DNA of 35,867 bases. Origin: Nostoc indistinguendum CM1-VF10 (GTDB taxonomy: Bacteria > Cyanobacteriota > Cyanobacteriia > Cyanobacteriales > Nostocaceae). The notes under the pieces are model-generated. The model was not told where the DNA came from, did not search any database, and saw only the letters and a program-made list of their open reading frames with translations. The stretch lies in contig JAHHHS010000071.1 of NCBI GenBank assembly GCA_019359215.1, positions 1 through 35,867 of the forward strand. Direction: 5' to 3'. Made by a program: the position numbers and the translations under genes. Below are positions 17,340-24,646 of this stretch, one piece after another (position 1 is the first letter of the stretch; every line of letters starts with the position of its first letter).

Positions 17340-17971
17340 ATGCCGAAACGGATTGCGATCGTTAACTACATGAGTACGGAGGAACTTTTGGTTCGATATC
17401 GTCAGGCGACAGAAGCAATACAACGCAGCCATTACCAAATAATTTGGCTAATAGCGACAGGAAAAACGGTGGCTGAGGTGGCGCAAATAACAGGATATAC
17501 AAAAATTTGGATTTATCAGTTAGTAAAACGCTATAACCAACTAGGAACAAGCGCACTGGGAGACCAAAGGCATCATAACCCAGGAAAAGAAGCAAATTTA
17601 ACAGATATACAACAAGCACAACTGTGGCAAATACTAGAAGATAAAGCACCAGACGGCGGGTTGTGGAATGGTCGCAAAGTGGCAGATTGGTTAAGTGAAT
17701 TAACAGGAAAACGTATAACTCGGCACAGAGGATGGGAGTATCTGCAACAAATGAGATACAGGCTACGTGTTCCTCGGCCAGAACATGGGATGAGTGACCT
17801 TATTGAGCAAGAAAACTGGAAAAAAAACTCGATTTGAGGCTCAAGTTTCTTCAAGCACAATATCCAAACACCGAAATCGAGGTTTGGAGCATGGATGAAC
17901 AGACGCTCGAGGACTCGCTAACGCTTCGCTATCGTCTCGGACTGTTAGGATTAATTGGCGGTAAAGGCTGA
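17340..17971 (+). pseudogene. IS630 family transposase, frameshifted and truncated
   Basis: N-terminal half of an IS630-type transposase. The first frame (MPKRIAIVNY or MSTEELLVRYRQ start) contains the helix-turn-helix KTVAEVAQITGYTKIWIYQL and RKVADWLSELTGKRITRHRG, ending after ENWKKNSI. An A-run at about 17820-17827 allows a -1 shift into LDLRLKFLQAQYP and EIEVWSMDE, where the DDE catalytic domain begins; slippery A-runs are used for programmed shifting in related elements. After WSMDEQ the sequence runs into an unrelated stretch containing the repeat-like ACTCGCTAACGCTTCGCTAT and stops at 17971. Most of the catalytic domain is missing, so it is inactive. Confidence 0.85.
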
Positions 17972-18073
17972 GGTGTATAAGATTCAGACATATTAATAAA
18001 TATTATTTATTTTTTAAGGCAAATGACTTTGTATTTGTCATCTCAAAAACAATTAATAACTTTCAAAAATTCC

Positions 18074-18490
18074 TTAATCTAAATACAATGCTGAACTTTG
18101 AAATGCTTCTTCTGGTGTTCCATAAAAAGTACCATTATTAAATAAGCTAGGTTCGTATTTTTCATTACTATAGGTGTAAAAAGCCTTTGTCCATTTCTCT
18201 TCATTCCCTTTGTAGCGCAATCGACACAGATGAATTGGTGTATTTCTTACTCCTTCTATATATTCCTCGCGCGTTACTTTAAAAATTGATGGATCATAAC
18301 TATCTGGTAAAGATGGTTCTTTATAAGCATCTATGTAACAGAAGTATCCTTTGAAACGTATATCAATGCGTATGTATTTCCCCGCATAATTCTGCTCTGC
18401 ATAGGCTAATATTCGTTGCTTCGTTCTCTGTTTGACTTGATCCGGGATTTTTACCCCTCCTGAATGTGGATCATTTACCCATCCTCTCAT
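18074..18490 (-). CDS. Conserved hypothetical protein (cyanobacterial)
   Basis: A 138-residue protein beginning MRGWVNDPHSGGVKIPDQV and containing QRILAYAEQNYAGKYIRIDI, FKGYFCYIDAYKEP, THLCRLRY-like (PIHLCRLRYKGN) and FNNGTFYGTPEEAF. I recall this as a conserved protein of unknown function in cyanobacteria and other bacteria; no catalytic motif is evident. AAGGAG lies at 18497-18502. Two ATGs follow it; the second, at 18490, has the better spacing and matches the usual MRGW start. A TTG at 18508 is less likely. It is convergent with the transposase remnant and complete. Confidence 0.85.
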   Translation of the reverse strand: MRGWVNDPHSGGVKIPDQVKQRTKQRILAYAEQNYAGKYIRIDIRFKGYFCYIDAYKEPSLPDSYDPSIFKVTREEYIEGVRNTPIHLCRLRYKGNEEKWTKAFYTYSNEKYEPSLFNNGTFYGTPEEAFQSSALYLD

Positions 18491-18623
18491 CATTAGCTCC
18501 TTAAGCAATACTGGCGCTTGATATTATACTAGTATTTTAAGTATTTTATTTTGTCAAACTAACCATTATTTAGTTCCACTAATGAGATTTGCTCAGGCAA
18601 TAAAGCCATTTTCTAAAATTTAC

Positions 18624-18651
18624 TTGACAGCGTAACCACTGGCAATATGGT
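18624..18651 (+). promoter_or_regulatory. Sigma-70-like promoter for a candidate small RNA
   Basis: A consensus -35 TTGACA (18624-18629), a 16-base spacer and -10-like TATGGT (18646-18651). A strong terminator follows within 70 bases and no gene on the plus strand lies between, so it would drive a short transcript starting near 18658. Confidence 0.5.
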
Positions 18652-18657
18652 TTGCTT

Positions 18658-18725
18658 AAAGGGAAAAAGTATTGAAGAAAGGTTTAAATTTAAAAAGCCC
18701 TGGTAAAAATCCAGGGCTTTGTTTT
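18658..18725 (+). ncRNA. Candidate intergenic small RNA (about 68 nt)
   Basis: The segment lies between a promoter-like pair and an intrinsic terminator. Its 5' half (AAAGGGAAAAAGTATTGAAG) is purine-rich and largely unstructured; the 3' half is the terminator hairpin. A 62-codon open frame in this place starts with TTG, runs through the hairpin and has no protein-like features. I do not recognise it as any named cyanobacterial RNA. Confidence 0.45.
18694..18725 (+). terminator. Strong intrinsic terminator
   Basis: AAAGCCCTGG, a 7-base loop (TAAAAAT), CCAGGGCTTT, then GTTTTT: a perfect 10-bp stem followed by a T-run. It ends no annotated gene on the plus strand, which is why a small RNA is suggested. 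Confidence 0.85.
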
Positions 18726-18990
18726 TATGTACTGTTTATTAAATGCCAGCTAAAAATCTTTGCTAGCGCTTTCTATATACGTAATCATCACTCAATCATT
18801 TGCAGAAAAATAGCGCATAACTACCCAACTTTTACCCATCTTACCTGGGTATCAGCTTAATAATGTCTTTAGATTTCTACACACCTCTATCGAGAAATTA
18901 CTATCTTCAGATTTTGCAGAAGGAAACTATAGTACACAAGGTGTTAAATTTAACCTAGTCGAGGTGGGTAGGGCATTTTGACAGTGCCAA

Positions 18991-19030
18991 ACGATATGAT
19001 TTGTTTACACGATTAAATAAATCATATCGT
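18991..19030. repeat. Large palindrome, 17-bp arms
   Basis: ACGATATGATTTGTTTA (18991-19007) and TAAATAAATCATATCGT (19014-19030) pair over 17 positions with one G-T, around a 6-base loop. It lies in the gap before the dihydrouridine synthase. It could be an IS end, a replication or recombination hairpin, or a terminator. The rest of 18726-19124 holds only the hairpin at 19081-19103 and nothing else recognised. Confidence 0.7.
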
Positions 19031-19080
19031 AAACGTTGCATAGTGGGTCTTTTAGACCCCGTAGCAACATCAGTTTAGAA

Positions 19081-19103
19081 TCCTTCGGTTTCTAACCGAG
19101 GGA
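19081..19103. repeat. Hairpin resembling an IS200/IS605-type right end
   Basis: TCCTTCGGTT, a 3-base loop and AACCGAGGGA, followed by GATGTCAAG. The layout AGAATC - hairpin - GAG(A)TGTCAA resembles the right end of cyanobacterial IS200/IS605 elements. Just upstream a short frame ends VGLLDPVATSV then TAG. No tnpA or tnpB gene is present, so at most this is a remnant end; identification is tentative. Confidence 0.35.
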
Positions 19104-19124
19104 GATGTCAAGACTACACCAAGA

Positions 19125-19394
19125 TTATGATTGCACAGCTTTATAGCAGAGCGCGATGGTGAACAATGTCGCTGCCGCAAGCGCCGACCCTGTACGAATG
19201 TGATTCCAGATTGTCCAGTTGGTAAGGTAGCTAGACCATAAATTCAGTCCGATGGTGCTACCCGGCTTGCCTAAAAGGATGTAAGCCGAAGCGATGTTTG
19301 GGAATTTTAAACCAATTAGTTGTTCAACCATAAACATGAGTAAAACCTTAGTAACCATTTTTTGATAGAGTGATGCTTTGTCGAACGCTCTCAT
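19125..19394 (-). pseudogene. Small membrane-protein fragment (DUF1772-like C-terminus?)
   Basis: From an ATG at 19394 the frame gives 89 residues including LKFPNIASAYILLGKPGST, WTIWNHIRTGSALAAATLF and TIALCYKAVQS. The WNHIRT block followed by a hydrophobic helix resembles the C-terminal end of DUF1772-type small membrane proteins. The N-terminal helices expected in that family are absent, so I read it as the remaining 3' end of a larger gene. It runs divergently from the dihydrouridine synthase, abutting its 5' end. Confidence 0.4.
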
Positions 19395-19398
19395 CTCC

Positions 19399-20421
19399 AT
19401 GTCGTCCCAGGTATTGCTCCCTAAAGCGCTCCAGAAAGACCTACCCCTCACCGCTCTTGCGCCTATGCAGGATGTAACAAACCTCTGGTTTATGAAGGTC
19501 ATTGCCCACTACGGCAGCCCTGATTACTTTTTCACCGAGTATTTCCGCGTGAATCATACTTCACGGCTCAATCGTAGCATTCTGGCAGCAATAACCGAAA
19601 ACGACACGGGTCGCCCCGTTTTTGCTCAAATGATTGGCGAAAGCATTCCAGACTTGGTAAGAACAGCACAGGAACTCTGCCGCTATAATATCGCTGGAGT
19701 TGACTTGAACATGGGCTGTCCAGCACCTAGAATCTATCGCAAAAATGTTGGGGGTGGATTGCTGCTCTCACCAGAAAAAGTGGATCGGATTTTGGCAGAA
19801 CTACGGCAGGCAGTCAACGATCGACCTTTGACTGTCAAGATGCGCGTAGGCTTTGAAAATACAGATAATTTTTACGAAATTTTAGATATGATCAATCGCC
19901 ACAGCATTGATTTGCTGAGTTTACATGGTCGCACGGTGAAAGATATGTACCACGGGGCAGTGAAATATGATTTGATCGCTGAAGCCGTTAGACGAGTCGA
20001 TTGCCCAGTGCTTGCCAATGGCAATATCTACTCTGCGACAACTGCTCTTGAAGTGCTTTCTCAAACGGGCGCGGCGGGTGTAATGGTTGGACGCTGGGCG
20101 ATCGGGAATCCTTGGATTTTTAGTCAAATTCGGCAGGCTTTGCGAGGAGAACCGATCGCGCCCGTTCCTTTAGTGGAGGTACGCAACTATATTGATCGTT
20201 TATGGCAGACCCCAACCGCAACAAGTATGCCAGAGCGATCGCGCGTAGGCTACCTCAAAATGTTCCTCAACTACATTGCCCTAAGTGTTGACACTGAAGG
20301 TCATTTCCTGCGGCTGATGCGACAGACACAGACAGAAGTAGAAATGTTTAACCTCTGCGATCGCGTTCTCCTTGCTGATCTGACAAAAACTTTAGCCCTA
20401 GCACCATATTCAGGCATATAA
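19399..20421 (+). CDS. dus: tRNA-dihydrouridine synthase family protein
   Basis: A 340-residue FMN enzyme that reduces specific uridines in tRNA to dihydrouridine with NADPH. The (beta/alpha)8 barrel shows LTALAPMQDVTN (FMN-binding start), FTEYFRVNH, the catalytic-cysteine motif GVDLNMGCPAPRIYRKNVGG, LTVKMRVGF, LLSLHGRTVKDMYHG, CPVLANGNIYSA and GVMVGRWAIGNPWIF (phosphate-binding end). The C-terminal helical domain follows. I take ATG 19399; an in-frame TTG at 19378 adds seven residues. No ribosome site favours either. Which uridine is modified cannot be told. Confidence 0.92.
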   Translation: MSSQVLLPKALQKDLPLTALAPMQDVTNLWFMKVIAHYGSPDYFFTEYFRVNHTSRLNRSILAAITENDTGRPVFAQMIGESIPDLVRTAQELCRYNIAGVDLNMGCPAPRIYRKNVGGGLLLSPEKVDRILAELRQAVNDRPLTVKMRVGFENTDNFYEILDMINRHSIDLLSLHGRTVKDMYHGAVKYDLIAEAVRRVDCPVLANGNIYSATTALEVLSQTGAAGVMVGRWAIGNPWIFSQIRQALRGEPIAPVPLVEVRNYIDRLWQTPTATSMPERSRVGYLKMFLNYIALSVDTEGHFLRLMRQTQTEVEMFNLCDRVLLADLTKTLALAPYSGI

Positions 20422-20509
20422 CACGGGTTTTGAGTCAGGAGCCAGGGGACAGCAGGTAAGAGATAGAAACTCTTTATTCATTTAACTAATGTCGCTCATC
20501 AAAGTCAGG

Positions 20510-20881
20510 CTAAATGCCCAGTACTTCATTGATTTGCTCTGCTAGTTTCAATGGACGGAAAGGCTTGGCAAAAATAGCAGCGACATCCAAATCAGTAAAA
20601 CTCTCTCTATCTGATTGCTGGAATTTGGCTGTTAATAAAATTACTGGAATTTTTTTAGTGCCAGGGTTAGCTTTCAGTTGTTGCAGGGTGGCACGCCCAT
20701 CCATATCAGGCATCATCATATCTAGTAAAATGACATCAAGTGTAGAGTTGGCGGCTATATTCAACGCTTCCCGACCAGAACAAGCAGTCAACACGTTCCA
20801 ACCAGCACCCATTTCTAATCCCAACTTTGCGATCGCCCGCACATCTTCTTCATCATCAACAATCAAGATATTTCTGTTCAT
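20510..20881 (-). CDS. Single-domain response regulator (REC only)
   Basis: A 123-residue stand-alone receiver domain. ILIVDDEEDV holds the acidic pair, Asp54 in VILLDMMMP is the phosphoacceptor, LLTAK carries the conserved Thr and AKPF the switch lysine. There is no output domain, so it would act by protein contact or as a phosphorelay intermediate. It is encoded just downstream of a REC-PAS histidine kinase on the same strand. A copy of the CTCCCC-N5-CTCCCC motif lies 52-85 bases upstream of its ATG, so it may have its own promoter. Confidence 0.93.
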   Translation of the reverse strand: MNRNILIVDDEEDVRAIAKLGLEMGAGWNVLTACSGREALNIAANSTLDVILLDMMMPDMDGRATLQQLKANPGTKKIPVILLTAKFQQSDRESFTDLDVAAIFAKPFRPLKLAEQINEVLGI

Positions 20882-20932
20882 AGTGATACTTTTGCACGAT
20901 GTACGTGTTAATTTGCTTGATCGCTATTGAGA

Positions 20933-20966
20933 TATTCTAAAGCCAGATCGGGGAAAATTAGGGGAG
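20933..20966 (-). promoter_or_regulatory. CTCCCC direct-repeat motif upstream of the response regulator
   Basis: On the minus strand it reads CTCCCCTAATT, TTCCCCGATCT, then GGCTTTAGAATA: two 11-base units followed by a -10-like TTTAGA. It aligns without gaps with three other copies at 22661, 23947 and 30470. The -10-like position is 45-50 bases before the ATG at 20881. Confidence 0.6.
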
Positions 20967-20987
20967 AATTAAGCAGTTAGAAGCCGT

Positions 20988-22553
20988 TTATTGCAAACCT
21001 GGTAAAGGTAACAGTACATAAAAAGTGCTACCTTTACCCAAAATGCTTTCAACCCAGATTTTACCGTTATGTTGCTGGACAATATTTCGGCAAATAGCCA
21101 GTCCTAAACCTGTTCCTCCTTTATTGCGGGAGTCGGATGCATCTACCTGCTGAAAACGCTCGAAGATTATTTGCAATTTATCTTCAGGAATTCCTCGCCC
21201 TTCATCTTGGATAGTAATCAAAAGGTATTTGGGTGATGAAGGTTGATTTTCTTCAGACTCAACGCTTCTGGATTCTGAGAGAGTAGCACTTATCCACACG
21301 GTATCGCCTGGTTCAGAAAACTTAATAGCGTTGCTCAGTAAGTTAATCAGGGTTTGCAGGAGGCGATCGGGGTCTGCCCAAAGTTCAACTTCTACAGGAT
21401 TTATAATCAGTCTGACTTGTAATTTATCTGCCATTGCTTGCATTGCTTCCGTTGCCATAATTAGCAAGTCTGCGGCGTTGCACTTTGTCTTACGCGTGAA
21501 GATTTTGCCCGATTTCATCCTTTCTAAATCGAGAATATCGTTTACCAAACGAATTAGGCGTTCAGTATTACTGGTGGCAATGCTTAAGACTTTTTGCCCC
21601 TGTTCGCTCAGAGTTCCCAGTTGCCCTGAACCCAATAAATCTAATGCTCCCATTGTGGAAGTTAAAGGTGTACGCAATTCATGACTAACTAAAGAGATAA
21701 ATTCGTTTTCTAGACGTTTACGTTCGGTGATATCATTGGCAATTAATAAAGCACAGGGTACTCCACCTAAGTCAATCAATTCGAGAGAGATCAGTATAGT
21801 TTTGAGTTCTCCAGACTTAGTATAAAATTCAAATTCTAGATTGTACAGTGATCCAGTTTCCGGCAAAAGTTGAATTGTTTGAGCGTAGACACCTAGCGGC
21901 TTGTCGTTAGACATCGCGGTTGTGTTTTTACCCAAATTAAGTTCATTTGCGGTATCTCCAATTACTTCCTCTAAAGAATAGCCGCTCATCTTTAAGAAAC
22001 TGGGATTAACATCAATAAAACGAGCTTCCGAAACTGTGGCGATCGCAATCGGATTGGGACTAGAGCGAAAAACTTTAGCAAACTTCTCTTCTGCTTTGGT
22101 GCGTTCAGAAATTTCCTGCTGCAACTGCTCATTTTGAGCTTGGAGTTGTTGTTGCAGTTTCCAAATCGTCAAGTGATTTTCAATTCGTGCTAAAACCTCT
22201 TCTAGTTGAAAAGGCTTAGTGATATAATCTACCCCGCCAACTGCAAACGCTTTCACCTTATCCAGCACATCACCCAAAGCGCTGATAAAAATTACCGGAA
22301 TTTCGCGGGTGCGATCGCTTGCCTTCAGGTGTTGACAGACTTCATAGCCATTCATCTCAGGCATATTCACATCCAGCAAAATCAGGTCGGGCGGGACAGC
22401 ATTTGCTCCCCGTAACCCCGTAGAACCTTTAGTTACACTCCGAACTTTATATCCCTGTTCCGTCAGCATAGCAGATAGGAGGTTCAGATTTTCTGGGGTA
22501 TCATCAATCACTAGTATGTCTGCTTTAGGCAAGTTGAGCGGTTCTTTAGGCAT
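20988..22553 (-). CDS. REC-PAS hybrid sensor histidine kinase
   Basis: A 521-residue soluble sensor kinase. Residues 10-125 are a receiver domain (VIDDTPENL, Asp61 in LILLDVNMP, ISAL, TKPF); about 130-158 is a coiled coil (QLQAQNEQLQQEISERTKAE); about 160-280 is a PAS domain. The HisKA dimerisation box is FISLVSHELRTPLTS with the phospho-His; HATPase_c motifs are NLLSNAIKFSEPG (N box), DEGRGIP (G1) and GTGLGLAI (G2). No membrane segments, so an internal or redox/ligand signal is likely. It lies directly upstream of the stand-alone receiver, its probable partner. The upstream gap also carries the cupin gene's promoter motif on the other strand. Confidence 0.93.
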   Translation of the reverse strand: MPKEPLNLPKADILVIDDTPENLNLLSAMLTEQGYKVRSVTKGSTGLRGANAVPPDLILLDVNMPEMNGYEVCQHLKASDRTREIPVIFISALGDVLDKVKAFAVGGVDYITKPFQLEEVLARIENHLTIWKLQQQLQAQNEQLQQEISERTKAEEKFAKVFRSSPNPIAIATVSEARFIDVNPSFLKMSGYSLEEVIGDTANELNLGKNTTAMSNDKPLGVYAQTIQLLPETGSLYNLEFEFYTKSGELKTILISLELIDLGGVPCALLIANDITERKRLENEFISLVSHELRTPLTSTMGALDLLGSGQLGTLSEQGQKVLSIATSNTERLIRLVNDILDLERMKSGKIFTRKTKCNAADLLIMATEAMQAMADKLQVRLIINPVEVELWADPDRLLQTLINLLSNAIKFSEPGDTVWISATLSESRSVESEENQPSSPKYLLITIQDEGRGIPEDKLQIIFERFQQVDASDSRNKGGTGLGLAICRNIVQQHNGKIWVESILGKGSTFYVLLPLPGLQ

Positions 22554-22660
22554 GGCAATATCGACTTTAGCCAGAATAGCTACTAATTATTCTTAGAGAT
22601 TTTAACCTTAGTTCAGTGTCTTAATAATCAGTTACAAAAAAATATCAATTACCCATTTAT

Positions 22661-22694
22661 CTCCCCTAGTTCTCCCCGATTAATTTCTAATGTT
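22661..22694 (+). promoter_or_regulatory. CTCCCC direct-repeat motif upstream of the cupin gene
   Basis: CTCCCCTAGTT, CTCCCCGATTA, then ATTTCTAATGTT, ending 62 bases before the cupin ATG at 22757. TCTAAT fits a -10 element. The first 21 bases are identical to the copy at 23947. Confidence 0.65.
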
Positions 22695-22756
22695 ACAAAC
22701 ATCAAATCAAGTTTGTGGCTCACCTTTCCAAAATTACACGACAAGGAGTAACTTGT

Positions 22757-23209
22757 ATGCAAAGTTCAACTATACGTAAACCAATCATTATTGCACCAGG
22801 AGAAGGTAATCAATTCTCAATTCTTGGCGGACAATTTACCGTAAAAGCAACTGGTGAAGATACAAATCAAGCTTGGACAATTTACGAGTTTACAGATACA
22901 GAAGGAAATGGGCCACCATTGCATACTCACCCTTGGGAAGAGGCATTTTATATTCTAGAAGGTGAACTAGACATCCAAATTGGTACAGAAACAATTTTGG
23001 CATCACCAGGATTTTTCGTTAACATTCCTCACAATGCACCACACGCCTTCAAGATTCGTTCTGCTAATGCTAAATTTCTGGTTTTAGTTTCACCTAAAGG
23101 CGCAAAAAACTTTTATGAAGAAATGGGTCAAGTAGCAGATAGTTCATCACTAAACATGGAAAAAGTAGAGCCTGTTTTGAGCAAATATGGATTGCAGTTT
23201 CTTGGGTGA
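22757..23209 (+). CDS. Cupin domain protein
   Basis: A 150-residue single-domain cupin. The metal-binding motif 1 is GPPLHTHPWEEAFYILEGEL (two His and a Glu) and motif 2 is FFVNIPHNAPHAFKI with a further His. These give a typical mononuclear metal site, but substrate and activity cannot be read from this fold. ATG 22757 is chosen because AAGGAG ends nine bases upstream; the frame is open further but without a ribosome site. It is monocistronic, with a hairpin after the stop, and the 34-nt motif upstream is shared with the VOC-like gene 1.2 kb away. Confidence 0.9.
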   Translation: MQSSTIRKPIIIAPGEGNQFSILGGQFTVKATGEDTNQAWTIYEFTDTEGNGPPLHTHPWEEAFYILEGELDIQIGTETILASPGFFVNIPHNAPHAFKIRSANAKFLVLVSPKGAKNFYEEMGQVADSSSLNMEKVEPVLSKYGLQFLG

Positions 23210-23227
23210 ACCTTTCATTTGGATGCA

Positions 23228-23247
23228 GGGCGCACCTCTGTGCGCCC
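23228..23247 (+). terminator. Hairpin after the cupin gene
   Basis: GGGCGCAC, CTCT loop, GTGCGCCC: a perfect GC-rich 8-bp stem 18 bases after the cupin stop. It is followed by CTAATGG without a T-run; it may be a short repetitive palindrome rather than a true terminator. Confidence 0.5.
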
Positions 23248-23334
23248 CTAATGGAAATCGCTATATATAAACACGCAGACTTCGCGTTATAAATCGCTTT
23301 CGTTGGTAAATAAATCTATTTCTGCAAAAATCTT

Positions 23335-23895
23335 ATGTACTCAATAACAAACAAGCAACTCTATTCGATGCCAAAAGCTGTCCGCCTTTTCGCTACAAGT
23401 GCACTGAGTTTGGGACTCACCACTAGCCTTGTTTTGTACCCAAGCGCGAGCCAGGCGGGTAAAAACAGTACTGGAGTGCCTGCCGAACTCCAGGGCGAAT
23501 GGCGGTACGATCGAATCTCGTCTATCCAATACCAAGACAGCTACACAGGGCAGTCAGCAGCCCCAAATGGTTCAAGCGATCAATTTCAACTCGCATCTAA
23601 CGGTAACTACAAGCGAAATCGGCTGCTTCAAATCAACACCTACAACTGTGCATCCAACCTTTTCATAGAAGAAAAGGGCAAAGTTAAGATTGAGGCTCAA
23701 CGCCTAACTTTCCAACCTAGCGACAGCACATCCAAAGGGCAAATCTGCAATGGTGGGCGCACCTACTCCAGCCGCAATACAGCAAAGCCTGAGACTTACG
23801 AGTGGTCGATTGAGACGAACGATTACGGGCAGCAAGTTCTGGTGCTTGCAACTCCCGATGGCAAGGGTCGATCTCATTACGGGCGACCTAACTAA
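23335..23895 (+). CDS. Secreted hypothetical protein
   Basis: A 186-residue protein with a signal peptide: positively charged start, hydrophobic core (FATSALSLGLTTSLVLYP) and a likely cleavage site ASQAG near residue 42. The mature part starts KNSTGVPAELQGEWRYDRIS, a layout typical of small lipocalin-like or 'residual activity' secreted proteins (xLxGxW), but I cannot assign a family with confidence. Two mature-region Cys (YNCASN and GQICNGG) could form a disulfide. ATG 23335 or the internal ATG at 23368 (MPKAVRL) could be the start; the latter gives a more standard signal peptide. Function unknown. Confidence 0.75.
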   Translation: MYSITNKQLYSMPKAVRLFATSALSLGLTTSLVLYPSASQAGKNSTGVPAELQGEWRYDRISSIQYQDSYTGQSAAPNGSSDQFQLASNGNYKRNRLLQINTYNCASNLFIEEKGKVKIEAQRLTFQPSDSTSKGQICNGGRTYSSRNTAKPETYEWSIETNDYGQQVLVLATPDGKGRSHYGRPN

Positions 23896-23946
23896 GTAAG
23901 CTATTGAGCATAGAACCCTAATTACGCTTGGTTATGCTCCCCCTGC

Positions 23947-23980
23947 CTCCCCTAGTTCTCCCCGATTGTTTCCTAATCTA
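23947..23980 (+). promoter_or_regulatory. CTCCCC direct-repeat motif upstream of the VOC-like gene
   Basis: CTCCCCTAGTT, CTCCCCGATTG, then TTTCCTAATCTA, ending 25 bases before the ATG at 24006. CCTAAT aligns with the -10-like element of the other copies. It is preceded by a short C-rich tract (CTCCCCCTGC). Confidence 0.65.
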
Positions 23981-24005
23981 CAAAATATCGAACTGAGGTC
24001 ATTCC

Positions 24006-24488
24006 ATGATTCACCATATTTCAATTGCTGTTAGAAACCCCAGCCATGTTGCTCAAGTTCTGGCGGAAATCTTAAAAGCACAAGCTGTTCCCTTTCCTCC
24101 TAACCCAGGAAGTTATATGGTTATACCTTTTGATGAATATGGTACAGCCATTGAACTCTATCCTTTAGGCTCTCAAATTGAACCTGGTCAAAATGATGAA
24201 GAATGCGTATTTATCCGTACTGCAATTACCTCTGTTTATACAGATATTCATGCAGCTATTTCTGTGCCCATTAGCCAGAAAGAAATTGAACAAATCGGTG
24301 TCCGTGAAGGTTGGCGTGTAGTGCGCTGTAACCGTGATTCTTTCTTTGATGTGATTGAGTTTTGGGTGGAAAACAGATTAATGATTGAATTGCTAACACC
24401 AGAAATGGCATCTCAGTATTTGAAATTTGCCACTCAGCAAGAAAATCTGAAATATTTTTTGGCAGAACCAGCTTTAGCAACAAATTAA
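24006..24488 (+). CDS. VOC (glyoxalase-like) superfamily protein
   Basis: A 160-residue protein starting MIHHISIAVRNPSHVAQVLA, the first beta-alpha unit of the vicinal-oxygen-chelate fold, with IPFDEYGTAIELYPLG as the second strand pair and a Glu typical of the metal site. The C-terminal half (REGWRVVRCNRDSFFDVIEF, WVENRLMIELLTPEM) would form the second module. Reaction unknown; the fold covers dioxygenases, isomerases and resistance proteins. GAGGT at 23996-24000 fits a ribosome site before ATG 24006. It has its own copy of the CTCCCC motif. Confidence 0.75.
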   Translation: MIHHISIAVRNPSHVAQVLAEILKAQAVPFPPNPGSYMVIPFDEYGTAIELYPLGSQIEPGQNDEECVFIRTAITSVYTDIHAAISVPISQKEIEQIGVREGWRVVRCNRDSFFDVIEFWVENRLMIELLTPEMASQYLKFATQQENLKYFLAEPALATN

Positions 24489-24646
24489 TATTTAAGCGTG
24501 TAATTTCTAGAGACTAGAACCTACAAATTACACGCTTCACTCTCTATTTAACAAAAAGCTTTTATAATAAAAATTGCGATAGACAAAGCGCAGCTTTGGC
24601 GGGGTGGGGTTCTTCGGATTTAATAAGCAATCAAGCGGACATGAGA

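Noticed and set aside
18672..18860. 62-codon open frame on the plus strand
   Set aside because: It starts with TTG, has no ribosome site and reads straight through a perfect intrinsic terminator; a small RNA fits better.
20422..20470. G-rich stretch after dus as a fifth copy of the CTCCCC motif
   Set aside because: It contains CAGGAGCCAGGGGACAG-type words but not the 11-nt-spaced hexamers or the -10-like element; it fits the ordinary interspersed G-rich repeat.
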